The notes: generated by a model not told the origin, from the sequence alone. Counted from the first letter of the stretch, positions 28,203 to 37,252 are shown. The stretch: 64,000 nucleotides of DNA from Lichenicoccus sp965277665 (GCF_965277665.1 NZ_OZ255835.1:1860001-1924000), one strand, 5' to 3'. Made by a program: numbers and translations.

Positions 28203-29129
28203 ATGCGCCTGGCCTTCATGGGGACGCCGGAGTTTGCCGTCCCATCGCTGCGCGCCCTGCATGCAGCCGGGCACCAGATCGCCGCAGTCTATACCCAGCC
28301 GCCGCGCAAGGCCGGCCGCGGCCAGGCGCTGCGGGTCTCCCCGGTGCAGGCCGAGGCGGAGCGGCTCGGCCTGGACGTGCGCACGCCCGCGCGGGTTCGC
28401 AGCGTCGCCGCCGAGCACGCGGCGTTCCGCGAGCTGGACCTCGACGTCGCGGTCGTCGCCGCGTACGGCCTGATCCTGCCGGCCGCGATGCTGCAGGCGC
28501 CGCGGCACGGCTGCCTGAACATCCATGCCAGCCTGCTGCCGCGCTGGCGGGGTGCGGCCCCGATCCAGGCCGCCATCCTGGCCGGCGACAGCGAGGCAGG
28601 GATTACCATCATGCAGATGGACCCGGGGCTCGATACCGGGCCGATGCTGCTCGAAGGGCGGCTGCCGATCGGCGCCACGACCACCGCGCAGCAGCTGCAC
28701 GATGCGCTCGCGCCGCTCGGCGCCAGCCTGGTCCTGCAGGCGCTGCGACAGGCGCCGGCACCGCGACCGCAGCCCGAGACCGGGGTGACCTACGCGCCGC
28801 GCCTGTCGCGCGAGGATGGCCGCCTCGACTGGACGCAGCCGGTCGAAATGCTCGACCGCCGCATCCGCGCGATGACGCCGTGGCCCGGCGCCTGGACGCT
28901 GAGCGAGGGCCAGGTGCTGAAGGTGATCGCGGCCACGCCGCTGCCCGGTGACCATGCATCCGGTCACGGGCACGACCATGCGCCCGGCAGCGTGCTCGAC
29001 GGCCTGCTCGTGGTCTGCCGCGGGGGCACGCTGCGGATCGACCGGCTGCAGCTCCCCGGCCGCGCCGTGCTGGAGGCCGCCGACTTCCTGCGCGGCCATC
29101 GCATGCCGCCCGGATGGCGACTCGGCTGA
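28203..29129 (+). CDS. fmt: Methionyl-tRNA formyltransferase
   Basis: A 308-residue enzyme that formylates initiator Met-tRNA. N-terminal MRLAFMGTPEFAVPSLRAL, the folate-site HGCLNIHASLLPRWRGAAPI, and DPGLDTGPML are typical; the C-terminal domain begins near residue 200 (TYAPRLSREDGRLDW). It sits between def and truA and overlaps truA by 16 bp. Confidence 0.97.
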   Translation: MRLAFMGTPEFAVPSLRALHAAGHQIAAVYTQPPRKAGRGQALRVSPVQAEAERLGLDVRTPARVRSVAAEHAAFRELDLDVAVVAAYGLILPAAMLQAPRHGCLNIHASLLPRWRGAAPIQAAILAGDSEAGITIMQMDPGLDTGPMLLEGRLPIGATTTAQQLHDALAPLGASLVLQALRQAPAPRPQPETGVTYAPRLSREDGRLDWTQPVEMLDRRIRAMTPWPGAWTLSEGQVLKVIAATPLPGDHASGHGHDHAPGSVLDGLLVVCRGGTLRIDRLQLPGRAVLEAADFLRGHRMPPGWRLG

Positions 29130-29929
29130 GCGTGGCCGCCACTCACGACCCGCAGCAGGCCTGCCGCTGGGCGGTGCAACTCGAATACGACGGCACGCCC
29201 TTCATCGGCTGGCAGCGCCAGGCCAGCGGACGTTCGGTGCAGGACGTGCTGGAAGCCGCCGCCGCCCGGCTCACCGGCGGCCGTCCGGTCGCCAGCATCG
29301 TCGCCGGCCGCACCGATGCCGGCGTGCATGCCGCGGGCCAGGTCGCGCATCTCGACCTGCCGCTGGCGGTCTCGGAACGCCTGACCGGCGCCAGGCTCTG
29401 CGATGCACTCAATTTCCACATGAAACCCGACCCGGTGGCGGTGCTGCGGGCCGCCCGGGTCGGCCCGGAGTTCAGCGCCCGGTTCTCGGCGATACGGCGT
29501 TCCTACGAATACCGCATCCTCAACCGCCCGGCGCGCCCGGCGCTGGATGCAAATCGCGCCTGGCATGTCAGGCAGCATCTCGACATCGCGCGCATGCAGG
29601 CGGCGGCGGCCCTCCTGGTCGGCCGGCACGACTTCAGCTCGTTCCGCGCCGCCTCGTGCCAGGCCAGGAGCCCGGTGCGCACGCTCGACCGGCTCGACGT
29701 GACCCGCGCCGGCGAGAGCGTCATGCTCAGGGCCGAGGCGCGCTCGTTCCTGCACCACCAGATACGCAACCTCGCCGGCACCCTGAAGCTGGTCGGCGAC
29801 CACCGCTGGAACCTCGAGGATGTCGCCGCCGCCCTGGCCGCGCGCGACCGCAGCCAAGCCGGCCCGACCGCGCCGCCGCAAGGGCTGTGCCTGCTGGCGG
29901 TGGCCTATCCGATCGACCCGTTTGCCTGA
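29114..29929 (+). CDS. truA: tRNA pseudouridine(38-40) synthase TruA
   Basis: A 271-residue TruA with the catalytic-Asp motif AGRTDAGVHAAGQVAHLD and the N-terminal LEYDGTPFIGWQRQ. It makes pseudouridine in the anticodon stem-loop of many tRNAs. The family-consistent core starts near residue 18, so the exact start (ATG 29114 inside fmt) is likely but not certain. Its 3' end overlaps the convergent membrane-protein gene by about 25 bp. Confidence 0.96.
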   Translation: MATRLSVAATHDPQQACRWAVQLEYDGTPFIGWQRQASGRSVQDVLEAAAARLTGGRPVASIVAGRTDAGVHAAGQVAHLDLPLAVSERLTGARLCDALNFHMKPDPVAVLRAARVGPEFSARFSAIRRSYEYRILNRPARPALDANRAWHVRQHLDIARMQAAAALLVGRHDFSSFRAASCQARSPVRTLDRLDVTRAGESVMLRAEARSFLHHQIRNLAGTLKLVGDHRWNLEDVAAALAARDRSQAGPTAPPQGLCLLAVAYPIDPFA

Positions 29930-30579
29930 CCCGCACCCGGCGCCTCCAGGCTGAGCCTGATCGCACCCCCGTGCGGCATGCTGAACAGGCCGACATGCGG
30001 CGGCAGCACCTGAACCATCGCGCACAGCGCCGCGGTGGAGACCACCACCGCCAGCACCAGCATCGCCGCCCGGCCGACCCCCAGCGCCAGCCCGCGCCAG
30101 GCCAGGAACCAGTGCAGCCAGAGCCAGTACACCGCGACCAGGGCAAGGAACACCAGGCCCGCAACATCCGCCGGCACGCCGATCTGCAGCAGCGCGGTGA
30201 CCAGCATCAGCGAAACCGCGTAGGCGATGATCACCAGCCACTCGCACCAGATCGCCGCGGTCGCGTAGCGCAGCCAGAACGGCCGGCGGGTCCAGAAGGC
30301 GGCCAGGGCGTGCGACAGCACCGGCGGCAGCAGCAACGCGCAGAACGACAGCAGGATCAGCGTGATGCCGGAGACGGTCGGCTCGCGCAGCAGCGTCAGC
30401 AGCAGCCCGACCAGGAGGAAGGCGAGCCAGGGCGCCAGCGCCGACAGGAATGCATCCGGGGTCGCGGCGAAACATTGCAGCCCCTCTGGACGCCCGCGGG
30501 CGATCAGCAGCAGCCCCTGCACGACGCTGGTCCTCACCGGTCCGCGCACCGGCGTCCGGCGTCTCAGCGGCAGCTTCAT
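29905..30579 (-). CDS. Hypothetical integral membrane protein
   Basis: A 224-residue protein with about five hydrophobic spans (for example FLSALAPWLAFLLVGLLLTL and WCEWLVIIAYAVSLMLVTAL). No family recognised with confidence. Its ATG overlaps the dapE stop (ATGA), making it the last gene of dapD-dapE, and homologous small membrane proteins are often seen behind dapE in this group (family-level recollection, not checked). It overlaps the 3' end of truA on the other strand. Confidence 0.75.
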   Translation of the reverse strand: MKLPLRRRTPVRGPVRTSVVQGLLLIARGRPEGLQCFAATPDAFLSALAPWLAFLLVGLLLTLLREPTVSGITLILLSFCALLLPPVLSHALAAFWTRRPFWLRYATAAIWCEWLVIIAYAVSLMLVTALLQIGVPADVAGLVFLALVAVYWLWLHWFLAWRGLALGVGRAAMLVLAVVVSTAALCAMVQVLPPHVGLFSMPHGGAIRLSLEAPGAGQANGSIG

Positions 30580-31877
30580 GCCGAGGCTCCGCCGGATGAG
30601 TTGCCAGAAGCGGCGCCCGACTGGCCGTCGGCAGACGCGTTGCCAGAAGCGGCGCCCGACTGGCCGTCGGCAGACGCGTTGCCAGAAGCGGCGCCCGACT
30701 GGCCGTCGGGCTGGGCGACGCGGACCAGGAAGTCCCGGTAGATCGCAACGAGCTGTTCGAGGTCGGTCAGGCTCACGTTCTCGTCCGCCTTGTGCATGCT
30801 GGCGCCCACCAGACCGAATTCGGCAACCGGGCAGGTGCGGGCAATGAACCGGGCGTCGGAGGTGCCGCCGCCGGTATCGAGCCTGGGCGTGGTGCCGGTA
30901 TGCGCCCGCACCACCTCGGCCAGAGCCGCAACATAGGGCCCGGGCCGGGTAAGGAAAGCCTCGCCGCTGACCTGGACCTCGAGACGGCTGCCCGACGCAT
31001 GCCGGTCGAGCACCTCGCGCAGCCATTGCTGCAGCGAGCGGCCGGAATGGATGTCGTTGAAGCGGATGTTGAGCTGCGCCGAGGCCCGCGCCGGGATCAC
31101 GTTGCGGGCCGCATTGCCGACATCGACGCTGGTGATCTGCAGTCCGGACGGCTCGAACCAGGCATTGCCGTCATCGAGCCGGTGCGCGGCTAGTTCCGCC
31201 AGCAGCGACACCAAACGGTGCACCGGGTTGTCGGCGCGATGCGGATAGGCGACATGGCCCTGCACGCCCTCGATGGTGATGGCGGCGTTCAGGCTACCGC
31301 GCCGGCCGACCTTGATCACCTCGCCGAGGCGACCCGGGTTGGTCGGCTCGCCGACGAGGCAGAAATCCGGCACCTGCCCGTTCGCGCGCATCCACTCCAG
31401 CACCCGCACGGTCCCGTCGGTGGCGGGGCCCTCCTCGTCGCCGGTGATCAGCAGGCTGATCGAGCAGCCGATGTCGCCGGGCGCCGGCGCGTCCCGCAGA
31501 TGCCGGGCGACGGCCGCGACGAAGGCGGCGATGGCGCCCTTCATGTCGCACGCCCCGCGGCCGTACAGCACGCCATCGCGCACCGCGCCCGCGAATGGCG
31601 GCATCGACCAGGCCGCCTCGCCCGGCGGCACCACGTCGGTATGGCCGGCGAAGCACAGGTGCGGGCCGTGCGCGCCGATGCGCGCGAACAGGTTCGGGGT
31701 GACGCGGCCGGGCGCGCCGAACGGCAGGTGGGTCACGGTGAAGCCGAGGGCCGACAGCGCCTCGGCCAACACCGCCTGGGCGCCGCCGTCGGCGGGCGTC
31801 ACCGACTGCGCGCGGATCAGCGCCTGGGCGAGTGCGACCGCCGCCGTGCCGAGTGCGGGTTGCTGGCTTGGGCTCAA
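30576..31877 (-). CDS. dapE: Succinyl-diaminopimelate desuccinylase
   Basis: A 433-residue M20-family metallohydrolase for lysine/diaminopimelate synthesis. Metal-site motifs are FAGHTDVVPPG, YGRGACDMKG, GDEEGPA, LVGEPTN and the C-terminal GGGTSDARFI with VGASMHKADE. It is about 45 residues longer than usual because of a C-terminal tandem repeat (DGQSGAASGNASA). It overlaps dapD upstream and the membrane gene downstream by 4 bp each. Confidence 0.96.
   Translation of the reverse strand: MSPSQQPALGTAAVALAQALIRAQSVTPADGGAQAVLAEALSALGFTVTHLPFGAPGRVTPNLFARIGAHGPHLCFAGHTDVVPPGEAAWSMPPFAGAVRDGVLYGRGACDMKGAIAAFVAAVARHLRDAPAPGDIGCSISLLITGDEEGPATDGTVRVLEWMRANGQVPDFCLVGEPTNPGRLGEVIKVGRRGSLNAAITIEGVQGHVAYPHRADNPVHRLVSLLAELAAHRLDDGNAWFEPSGLQITSVDVGNAARNVIPARASAQLNIRFNDIHSGRSLQQWLREVLDRHASGSRLEVQVSGEAFLTRPGPYVAALAEVVRAHTGTTPRLDTGGGTSDARFIARTCPVAEFGLVGASMHKADENVSLTDLEQLVAIYRDFLVRVAQPDGQSGAASGNASADGQSGAASGNASADGQSGAASGNSSGGASA
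30601..30709 (-). repeat. 39-bp in-frame tandem repeat in the dapE 3' end
   Basis: Two full and one nearly full copies of a 39-base unit (30601-30639, 30640-30678, 30679-30709) encode DGQSGAASGNASA repeated three times at the DapE C-terminus. The full copies are identical, so the expansion is recent. The tail is low complexity and outside the catalytic domain. Confidence 0.93.
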
Positions 31878-32758
31878 TCGCGCAGCAGCTCGTTGATCGA
31901 GGTCTTGGCGCGTGTGCGGGCATCCACGCGCTTGACGATGACGGCGCAGGCGAGCGACGGCAGCATCCGGTTGTCGCCGGCTTGCGGCACCGCCGGCGGC
32001 AGGCTGCCCGGCACCACCACCGAATAGGCCGGCACCCGGCCGATGCAGACCTCCCCGGTCGCGCGATCGACGATCCTGGTCGAGGCGCCGAGAAAGACGC
32101 CCATCGAGATCACGCTGCCGCGCTCGACCACCACCCCTTCGGCGACCTCCGAGCGGGCGCCGATGAAGCAGTCATCCTCGATGATCACCGGGGCCGCCTG
32201 CAGCGGCTCCAGCACGCCGCCGATGCCGGTGCCGCCGCTGATGTGGCAGTTGCGGCCGACCTGGGCGCAGCTGCCGACGGTCGCCCAGGTATCGATCATG
32301 GTGCCGCTGTCGATGCGCGCGCCGACATTGACGAAGCACGGCATCAGCACGACGCCGGGCGCGACGTACGCCGAGCGCCGCACCACGGCGCCGGGGACCG
32401 CGCGCAAGCCGGCCTGCGCGAACCGCGCGGCATCCCAGCCGGCGAACTTCACGCCTACCTTGTCGAACACCGGCGCGCCGCCGGCGCCGGGCATCGGCAC
32501 GCTGTCGTTGAGCCTGAACGAGAGCAGCACGGCCTGCTTCAGCCACGCATTGACCACCCAGCCGGCGGCGGCGGGCTCGGCCACGCGCAGGCTGCCGTCA
32601 TCGAGGCCCGCCAGGACCTGCTCGACATCGTCGCGATCCGCACCCCGGGTGGCGGCGGTGATGCCGTCGCGCCGCTCCCAGAGCGCCAGGATACGGGCTC
32701 GCAGGGCGGCCCGGTCCGATCCTGCCGGGCCTGGTGTCCCCGCCTGATCTGGTTTCAT
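31874..32758 (-). CDS. dapD: Tetrahydrodipicolinate N-succinyltransferase
   Basis: A 294-residue left-handed beta-helix acyltransferase. Signatures include FVNVGARIDSGTMIDTWATV, GSCAQVGRNCHISGGTGIGG and VIIEDDCFIGARSEV. It succinylates tetrahydrodipicolinate, the step before DapC/DapE. The start MKPDQAGTPG at 32758 is chosen; in-frame codons farther upstream lack similarity. Overlaps dapE (ATGA). Confidence 0.96.
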   Translation of the reverse strand: MKPDQAGTPGPAGSDRAALRARILALWERRDGITAATRGADRDDVEQVLAGLDDGSLRVAEPAAAGWVVNAWLKQAVLLSFRLNDSVPMPGAGGAPVFDKVGVKFAGWDAARFAQAGLRAVPGAVVRRSAYVAPGVVLMPCFVNVGARIDSGTMIDTWATVGSCAQVGRNCHISGGTGIGGVLEPLQAAPVIIEDDCFIGARSEVAEGVVVERGSVISMGVFLGASTRIVDRATGEVCIGRVPAYSVVVPGSLPPAVPQAGDNRMLPSLACAVIVKRVDARTRAKTSINELLRD

Positions 32759-32914
32759 CGGCGTTCCGTGCTGAAGGATTGAGGTTCGAAATCGCGCGGA
32801 CCATGCGTGGTGCCCTTCCTGCCTGTCAACGTTCCGCATGGCGACGTGGCGCCGTCTTTACCGGCCCTTCACCAAGGCCGGCGCAAGCTGCGACACGCAG
32901 CATGGATCATCGGC

Positions 32915-34537
32915 ATGAGCTTCATTGAACTTGGCCTGGTCGATCCCCCGCCGGCCCATTCCCCGCCGGCCCATTCCCCGCCGGCCCATTCCCCGCCGGC
33001 CCATTCCCCGCCGGCTGGGGCCCAGGCCTGCCACGCGCCGGTGCCGATCCCCGGCCTGGAGGCCTGCATGCGCGACAGCCGCAACCGCTGGCGCGCGCTC
33101 GTGGCACTTGGCGCCGACATCGCCTTCGAGACCGATCGCGACGGCCGCTTCGTCATGCTGTCGCCCGACCTCGTGCTCGGCTGGCAGGCGTCGCGGCTGA
33201 TCGGCACGCCGGCTGCCGCCCTGCTCGCGCAGCCGGCGGGGGCGCCGCTGCCCAGCCTGTTCAACCCGTTCTCGGTCACCCGCCAGCGCCGGCGGCGACG
33301 GGTCTGGCTGCGGCACGCCGACGGCACCGCCGCCTGCCTGCTGCTCTCCAGCGAGCCGGTGTCTGCAGAAGGGGGGGCGGACGCCGCGGGCCCGGCGGCA
33401 GGCGCGGTACGCGGTATCGGCACCGACATCACGGTGCAGGACCGCTACGACGCCCGCCTCGCCTCCGACCTGCTGCAGCAGGAGAATGTCTGGCTCATCC
33501 TCGCCCGCATGCGCGATGCGCTGCTGCCGGCGCCGTCGCTCGCGATCGCGCTCGAAGAGCTGGTCAACGCGACGGACGCCCAGGGCGCCGCCCTGCTCCT
33601 GCACGACAGCAGCGCCGCCCTGCTCCTGCACGACAGCAGCGCCGCCCTGCTCCTGCACGACAGCCAGGCCGCCGGCGCCGCGCCCGCGGCGGAGCTGGTC
33701 CAGCCCCGGCTGGCTCAGCACGCCCTGGCCCAGAACACCCTGGCTCAGGGCGGACTGCCGTGGCCCGGCACCGCGCGAGCCCTGCGCGAGCTGGTGGCGG
33801 AGGCCTGCGCAAACAAAAGCGTGCCCTGGATACGGCAGATCCCGGATGTCGGGGTGTCGCTGCTGCTCTGCGCCAGCGGCAATCATTTCAGCGCCACCAC
33901 GGTGCTGGCGCTGTGGCGCGAGGAAGCCGGCTGGACCGCGACCGAGACCGGCCTCGCCGGCTCGGTGCTGCATGCCATCCAGCCGGCGATCGAGCAGGAG
34001 CAGATCCAGCGCGAGACCGCGCGGCAATCGCGCACCGACCTGTTGACTGGCCTGCTCAACCGGCGCGGTTTCGAGCCGGAGGTCACGCGCCGGCTCGACC
34101 GCCTCGACCGGGACGGGCTGTGCGGCACGCTCATGGTGATCGCGATCGACGGCCTGCGCCACGTCAACGGCCAGAGCGGTATCGAGGTGGGCGATGCCAC
34201 CCTCGTCGGCACCGCCGGCTTTCTCAGTAACGGCGTGCGGCCGACCGACCTCGTCGCCCGGCTCGGCGGTGACGTCTTTGCAACCTGGCTCGACGGGGCC
34301 GACCAGTTCGCAGCCGCCGAACGCGCCGAGTCCCTCGCGCGCAGTGGCGCGCCGCTGCCGGGCAACGGCTCCGCAGCACCCGGCCGGATCGGTCTCTCGA
34401 TCGGCCTCGCCACCCGTCCGAGCCGCTCGTTCGAGGCCGTCGACAGCCTGCTGCGCCGGGCGACCGAAGCAATGCGGGCGGTCAAGCTGGCGGGCGGCGG
34501 ACGCTGGCTGGTCTCCAGCGACGAGCCGATGCCTTGA
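32915..34537 (+). CDS. PAS and degenerate GGDEF regulator with internal repeats
   Basis: A 540-residue protein. After a repeat-rich N-terminus (PPAHS four times plus a partial) come a PAS-like domain (DIAFETDRDGRFVMLSPDL), a GAF-like segment with AALLLHDSS repeats, and a GGDEF domain beginning RTDLLTGLLNRRGFE. The signature is GGDVF rather than GGDEF, so the acidic catalytic residue is lost and synthesis of c-di-GMP is doubtful. It could bind nucleotide or be purely regulatory. ATG 32915 (MSFIELGLVD) is preferred; an ATG at 32807 is possible. It overlaps the next gene (TTGA). Confidence 0.8.
   Translation: MSFIELGLVDPPPAHSPPAHSPPAHSPPAHSPPAGAQACHAPVPIPGLEACMRDSRNRWRALVALGADIAFETDRDGRFVMLSPDLVLGWQASRLIGTPAAALLAQPAGAPLPSLFNPFSVTRQRRRRRVWLRHADGTAACLLLSSEPVSAEGGADAAGPAAGAVRGIGTDITVQDRYDARLASDLLQQENVWLILARMRDALLPAPSLAIALEELVNATDAQGAALLLHDSSAALLLHDSSAALLLHDSQAAGAAPAAELVQPRLAQHALAQNTLAQGGLPWPGTARALRELVAEACANKSVPWIRQIPDVGVSLLLCASGNHFSATTVLALWREEAGWTATETGLAGSVLHAIQPAIEQEQIQRETARQSRTDLLTGLLNRRGFEPEVTRRLDRLDRDGLCGTLMVIAIDGLRHVNGQSGIEVGDATLVGTAGFLSNGVRPTDLVARLGGDVFATWLDGADQFAAAERAESLARSGAPLPGNGSAAPGRIGLSIGLATRPSRSFEAVDSLLRRATEAMRAVKLAGGGRWLVSSDEPMP
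32948..33007 (+). repeat. 15-bp in-frame tandem repeat (PPAHS) in the GGDEF gene
   Basis: Four identical copies of CCGCCGGCCCATTCC, followed by a partial fifth (CCGCCGGCT), encode PPAHS repeated and then PPAG near the N-terminus. The units are perfectly conserved at DNA level. Confidence 0.95.
33587..33664 (+). repeat. 27-bp in-frame tandem repeat (AALLLHDSS) in the GGDEF gene
   Basis: Units at 33587-33613 and 33614-33640, and a third shortened unit to 33664, encode AALLLHDSS, AALLLHDSS, AALLLHDS. Shortly after, a looser 15-base periodicity gives LAQHALAQNTLAQ. Confidence 0.93.
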
Positions 34538-35394
34538 CCTCCGGCGCGCTCGCGGCCCGGCTCGACGAACTGCTGGCACCGTGTCCCGGGGGGCCGGAGC
34601 TTGCCGGCGCGATCGAGGCCAGCCTGCTGCGGCTTGTCGCCGGCACCTGGTCCGCACTGGTCGAGAGCTGCGCCGTGGTACTGGCGCCCGGCTCGGCCGA
34701 GGCGCTGCGCGTGGCGGCGGCGTCGCTCCCGGGAACCGAGCTGCTGCTGCCTCGCCTGGCCGCCGCCTTGAGTCCGGCCACCCTGCTCGGGCTGCCGATG
34801 CCGGACGGCGCCCGCGGCCGCTCGGCGATGGCCGCGACCCTGCTGGCGCAGCCGTCGCCGCAGCACCGCGAGCAGGTCCTCGATGCCCTGCAGGCCGGAA
34901 CAGACACGGCAAGCCTGGGCGGGATCTGCACGAGCTGGGCGCGGCGCATGCTGGTCGCGACCCTGGGCAGCATCGACGCGCTGAGCCAGCAGGACCGCCT
35001 GGCCCTGCAGGAGCGGCTGCTGGCGCTTCGGCGCGACGCCTCCGGCCCGCACGCTGCCCGGCTGGCGCCGCAGGATGGCGAGGCAGGCGATCCGGACGGG
35101 GATCTCGGGGAAGCCTTGTCGGCAGCGTCGCACCGTCGCGCCAGCCGGATCCTGGCGGCGCGCGCCGGCGTTCCGCCCGCAATGGTCGAGACCGCGATCA
35201 CCCGGCGGGACCGCGAGGGGTTGCTGGCGCTGTGCCGCGCCGCCGGCGCCGGCCCGGAGGAGACCATGGCACTGCAAATCCAGCTCGCCCGCATCTGTCC
35301 CAGCCAGACCCTGGCTTGCACTGCCCCCGGATCGCTTGCCGGCACCTGGCGTCTCGAGGCGCTGCGCGGCCGGCTGGACGGGCTGGCGGACTGA
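34534..35394 (+). CDS. DUF2336-like hypothetical protein
   Basis: A 286-residue helical protein, probably of the alphaproteobacterial DUF2336 group, judged by the alternating helices and C-terminal ITRRDREGLLALCRAAGAG. Starts with TTG overlapping the stop of the GGDEF gene (TTGA), so translation is coupled and the two may act together. No catalytic motif is visible. Family assignment is tentative. Confidence 0.6.
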   Translation: MTSGALAARLDELLAPCPGGPELAGAIEASLLRLVAGTWSALVESCAVVLAPGSAEALRVAAASLPGTELLLPRLAAALSPATLLGLPMPDGARGRSAMAATLLAQPSPQHREQVLDALQAGTDTASLGGICTSWARRMLVATLGSIDALSQQDRLALQERLLALRRDASGPHAARLAPQDGEAGDPDGDLGEALSAASHRRASRILAARAGVPPAMVETAITRRDREGLLALCRAAGAGPEETMALQIQLARICPSQTLACTAPGSLAGTWRLEALRGRLDGLAD

Positions 35395-35434
35395 CGACGA
35401 AAGCCGTGGCCGGAACCGGCGCCGCGCCAAAGCA

Positions 35435-35457
35435 GGCGCCCCCGCTTAGCGGGCGCC
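35435..35457 (+). terminator. Imperfect hairpin after the DUF2336-like gene
   Basis: GGCGCCCCCGC and GCGGGCGCC pair with two unpaired C and a short TTA loop. There is no T-tract, so it is at best a weak terminator; it lies 40 bp past the stop and before the next promoter. Confidence 0.4.
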
Positions 35458-35490
35458 CGCAAACACTGCGTGAGCGACAGGAACCACGGG

Positions 35491-35518
35491 TTGACGTTTC
35501 GGTAGCGATTGTTAATTT
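35491..35518 (+). promoter_or_regulatory. Sigma-70-like promoter
   Basis: TTGACG (35491-35496), 16 bases, TAATTT (35513-35518). Transcription would begin near 35525, about 25 bases before the GTG at 35551, which supports that start for the next gene. Confidence 0.5.
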
Positions 35519-35550
35519 TGATCCAGGGATCAGGAATTGGACAATCAGCC

Positions 35551-35850
35551 GTGCAGCAGCCTGCTTCGTCATCGGCCGAGATCGTCCGGATTCCCGTCAG
35601 TGCGGAGGCGAGGCTGCTGGCGGCCCTGCGCATGCTCGAGACCCGGCTCGCCGAGCAGCGCACCGCCGTTGCGGCGTGGCGCGACGAGATCGGCCGCCTG
35701 TCCGCCCTGCTGCAGACCGTCGGCACGGGAGCGCAGGCGGTGCAGCAGGATCTCGGCGTGATGGCGGCCGACCTCGATCGCAGCCGCAGCCTCTGCCTCG
35801 AGACGGCGGCCGGGCTGGACGCGGGTCGCCTGCGAGGCGCCGAACAATAA
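35551..35850 (+). CDS. Small coiled-coil hypothetical protein
   Basis: A 99-residue predicted helical protein (EARLLAALRMLETRLAEQRT and LSALLQTVGTGAQAVQQDL), likely a coiled coil. No family recognised. GTG 35551 is chosen because the promoter -10 lies over the TTG alternatives near 35509-35518. No strong ribosome site is visible, so the start is uncertain. Confidence 0.6.
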   Translation: MQQPASSSAEIVRIPVSAEARLLAALRMLETRLAEQRTAVAAWRDEIGRLSALLQTVGTGAQAVQQDLGVMAADLDRSRSLCLETAAGLDAGRLRGAEQ

Positions 35851-35906
35851 CGCGAGCCGGCCTGCCTGCCGGACGTTGACACCGCCCGGCCGACGGCTGA
35901 TCAGGG

Positions 35907-37184
35907 GTGCCTGCAGCCCCCAAGCCGGCCCGCGAGTTCCCGACGCCGATGAGATCCAGGACGCCTGGCCTGATTATCGTGCTGCTGGCACTGCTGACGG
36001 CGGTCGGCCCGATCTCGACCGACATGTACCTGCCCGCCTTCCCGGCGATGAAGGCGGAGCTGATGGCCCGGCCGGGCGAGGCGCAGATCACGCTGGCCGC
36101 CTGGTTCCTGGGCCTGTCGATCGGCCAGATCACGCACGGCCCGCTGTCGGACCACTATGGCCGCCGGGTGCCGCTGCTGCTCGGCACCGCGCTCTACACC
36201 ATCGCCTCGATCGGCTGCGCCACGGCGCCCTCGATGACGGTGCTGTCCTGCTGGCGCCTCGTCGCAGCCTTCGGGGGAGCCGCCAGCCTGGTGATCCCGC
36301 GTGCCGTCATCCGTGACCTGGTGGTCAACGGCCTCGAGGCGGCGCGGCTGATCAGCCGGCTGACCCTCGTGATGGGCGTGGTGCCGATCCTGGCCCCCAC
36401 CCTGGGCGGCGTCATCGCCGAGCATCTGGGATGGGAGGCGATCTTCTGGGTCGCGGCCCTCTATGGCGTCCTCTGCACCGCCCTGATCTGGCGCTACCTG
36501 CCCGACACGCTGCTGCCCGAGCGGCACGTCACGCTGCGGCTGGTGCCGGCGCTGCTGCGCTATCGCCGCGTCTGGCGCGACCGCGTGTTCCGCTTCCACG
36601 CGCTAGAGGGCGGCTGCGGCACCTTCAGCCTGTTCGCCTTCCTCGGCGGGGCGCCGACGGTGTTCCTCGGCCGCTACCACCTGTCGCCCACGCTGTTCGG
36701 CACCATCTTCATCCTCAACGCGAGCGGCTACATCATCGGCGTGCAGGTGAACGCCCGCGCGGTACGGCGATACCATCCGGGCCGGGTGCTGACCGCCGCC
36801 GCGCTCGGGCTGATCGCCACCTGCGCGGCGATGCTCGCGCTGGCGCTCAGCGGGCTGTGGGGCGCGCCCGGTATCGCGCTGTGCATGATGGCCTGCATGG
36901 CGACGCTCGGCTTCCTGTTGCCCGGTGCCGCGATCGGCTCGCTGCTGCCGCATGCCGCCGAAGCCGGCAGTGCCTCGGCGCTGTACGGCACCACGGTGTT
37001 CTTCATCGGCGCCTTCAGCACCGTGCTGGTGGGCGAGATCGGCCGCGGCAGCCCGGTGCCGATGGCGGCGCTGATGCTGCTGGGCGCGTTCGGGGCGTTG
37101 CTGTGCGACCGCCAGCGGCCACGCCGTGCCCGTCGCGGTTCCAGGAGCCGGGCAGGCCGGAGCGGCACCCTCGTCGGCGGCTGA
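35907..37184 (+). CDS. Bcr/CflA-type multidrug MFS transporter
   Basis: A 425-residue 12-span major facilitator. The N-terminal LLALLTAVGPISTDMYLPAF and GQITHGPLSDHYGRRVPLL (motif A) mark the Bcr/CflA drug:H+ antiporter group; motif C-like GVVPILAPTLGGVIAEHLGW follows. It probably exports small toxic compounds. The start may be GTG 35907 or ATG 35949 (MRSRTPGL). The C-terminus is Arg-rich. Confidence 0.92.
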   Translation: MPAAPKPAREFPTPMRSRTPGLIIVLLALLTAVGPISTDMYLPAFPAMKAELMARPGEAQITLAAWFLGLSIGQITHGPLSDHYGRRVPLLLGTALYTIASIGCATAPSMTVLSCWRLVAAFGGAASLVIPRAVIRDLVVNGLEAARLISRLTLVMGVVPILAPTLGGVIAEHLGWEAIFWVAALYGVLCTALIWRYLPDTLLPERHVTLRLVPALLRYRRVWRDRVFRFHALEGGCGTFSLFAFLGGAPTVFLGRYHLSPTLFGTIFILNASGYIIGVQVNARAVRRYHPGRVLTAAALGLIATCAAMLALALSGLWGAPGIALCMMACMATLGFLLPGAAIGSLLPHAAEAGSASALYGTTVFFIGAFSTVLVGEIGRGSPVPMAALMLLGAFGALLCDRQRPRRARRGSRSRAGRSGTLVGG

Positions 37185-37252
37185 GGGCCCCGGCGCGCTT
37201 GTCGAGCGTGATCCGGCGTGATGATATCCGCCGCCTTTTGCCCGGAGCGCCC

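Noticed and set aside
30601..30709. Repeat array as a CRISPR
   Set aside because: Contiguous in-frame tandem copies without spacers; the same holds for 27550-27609, 32948-33007 and 37292-37351.
34534..35394. Possible enzyme function for the DUF2336-like protein
   Set aside because: No catalytic motif seen; only helical repeats and coupling to the GGDEF gene.
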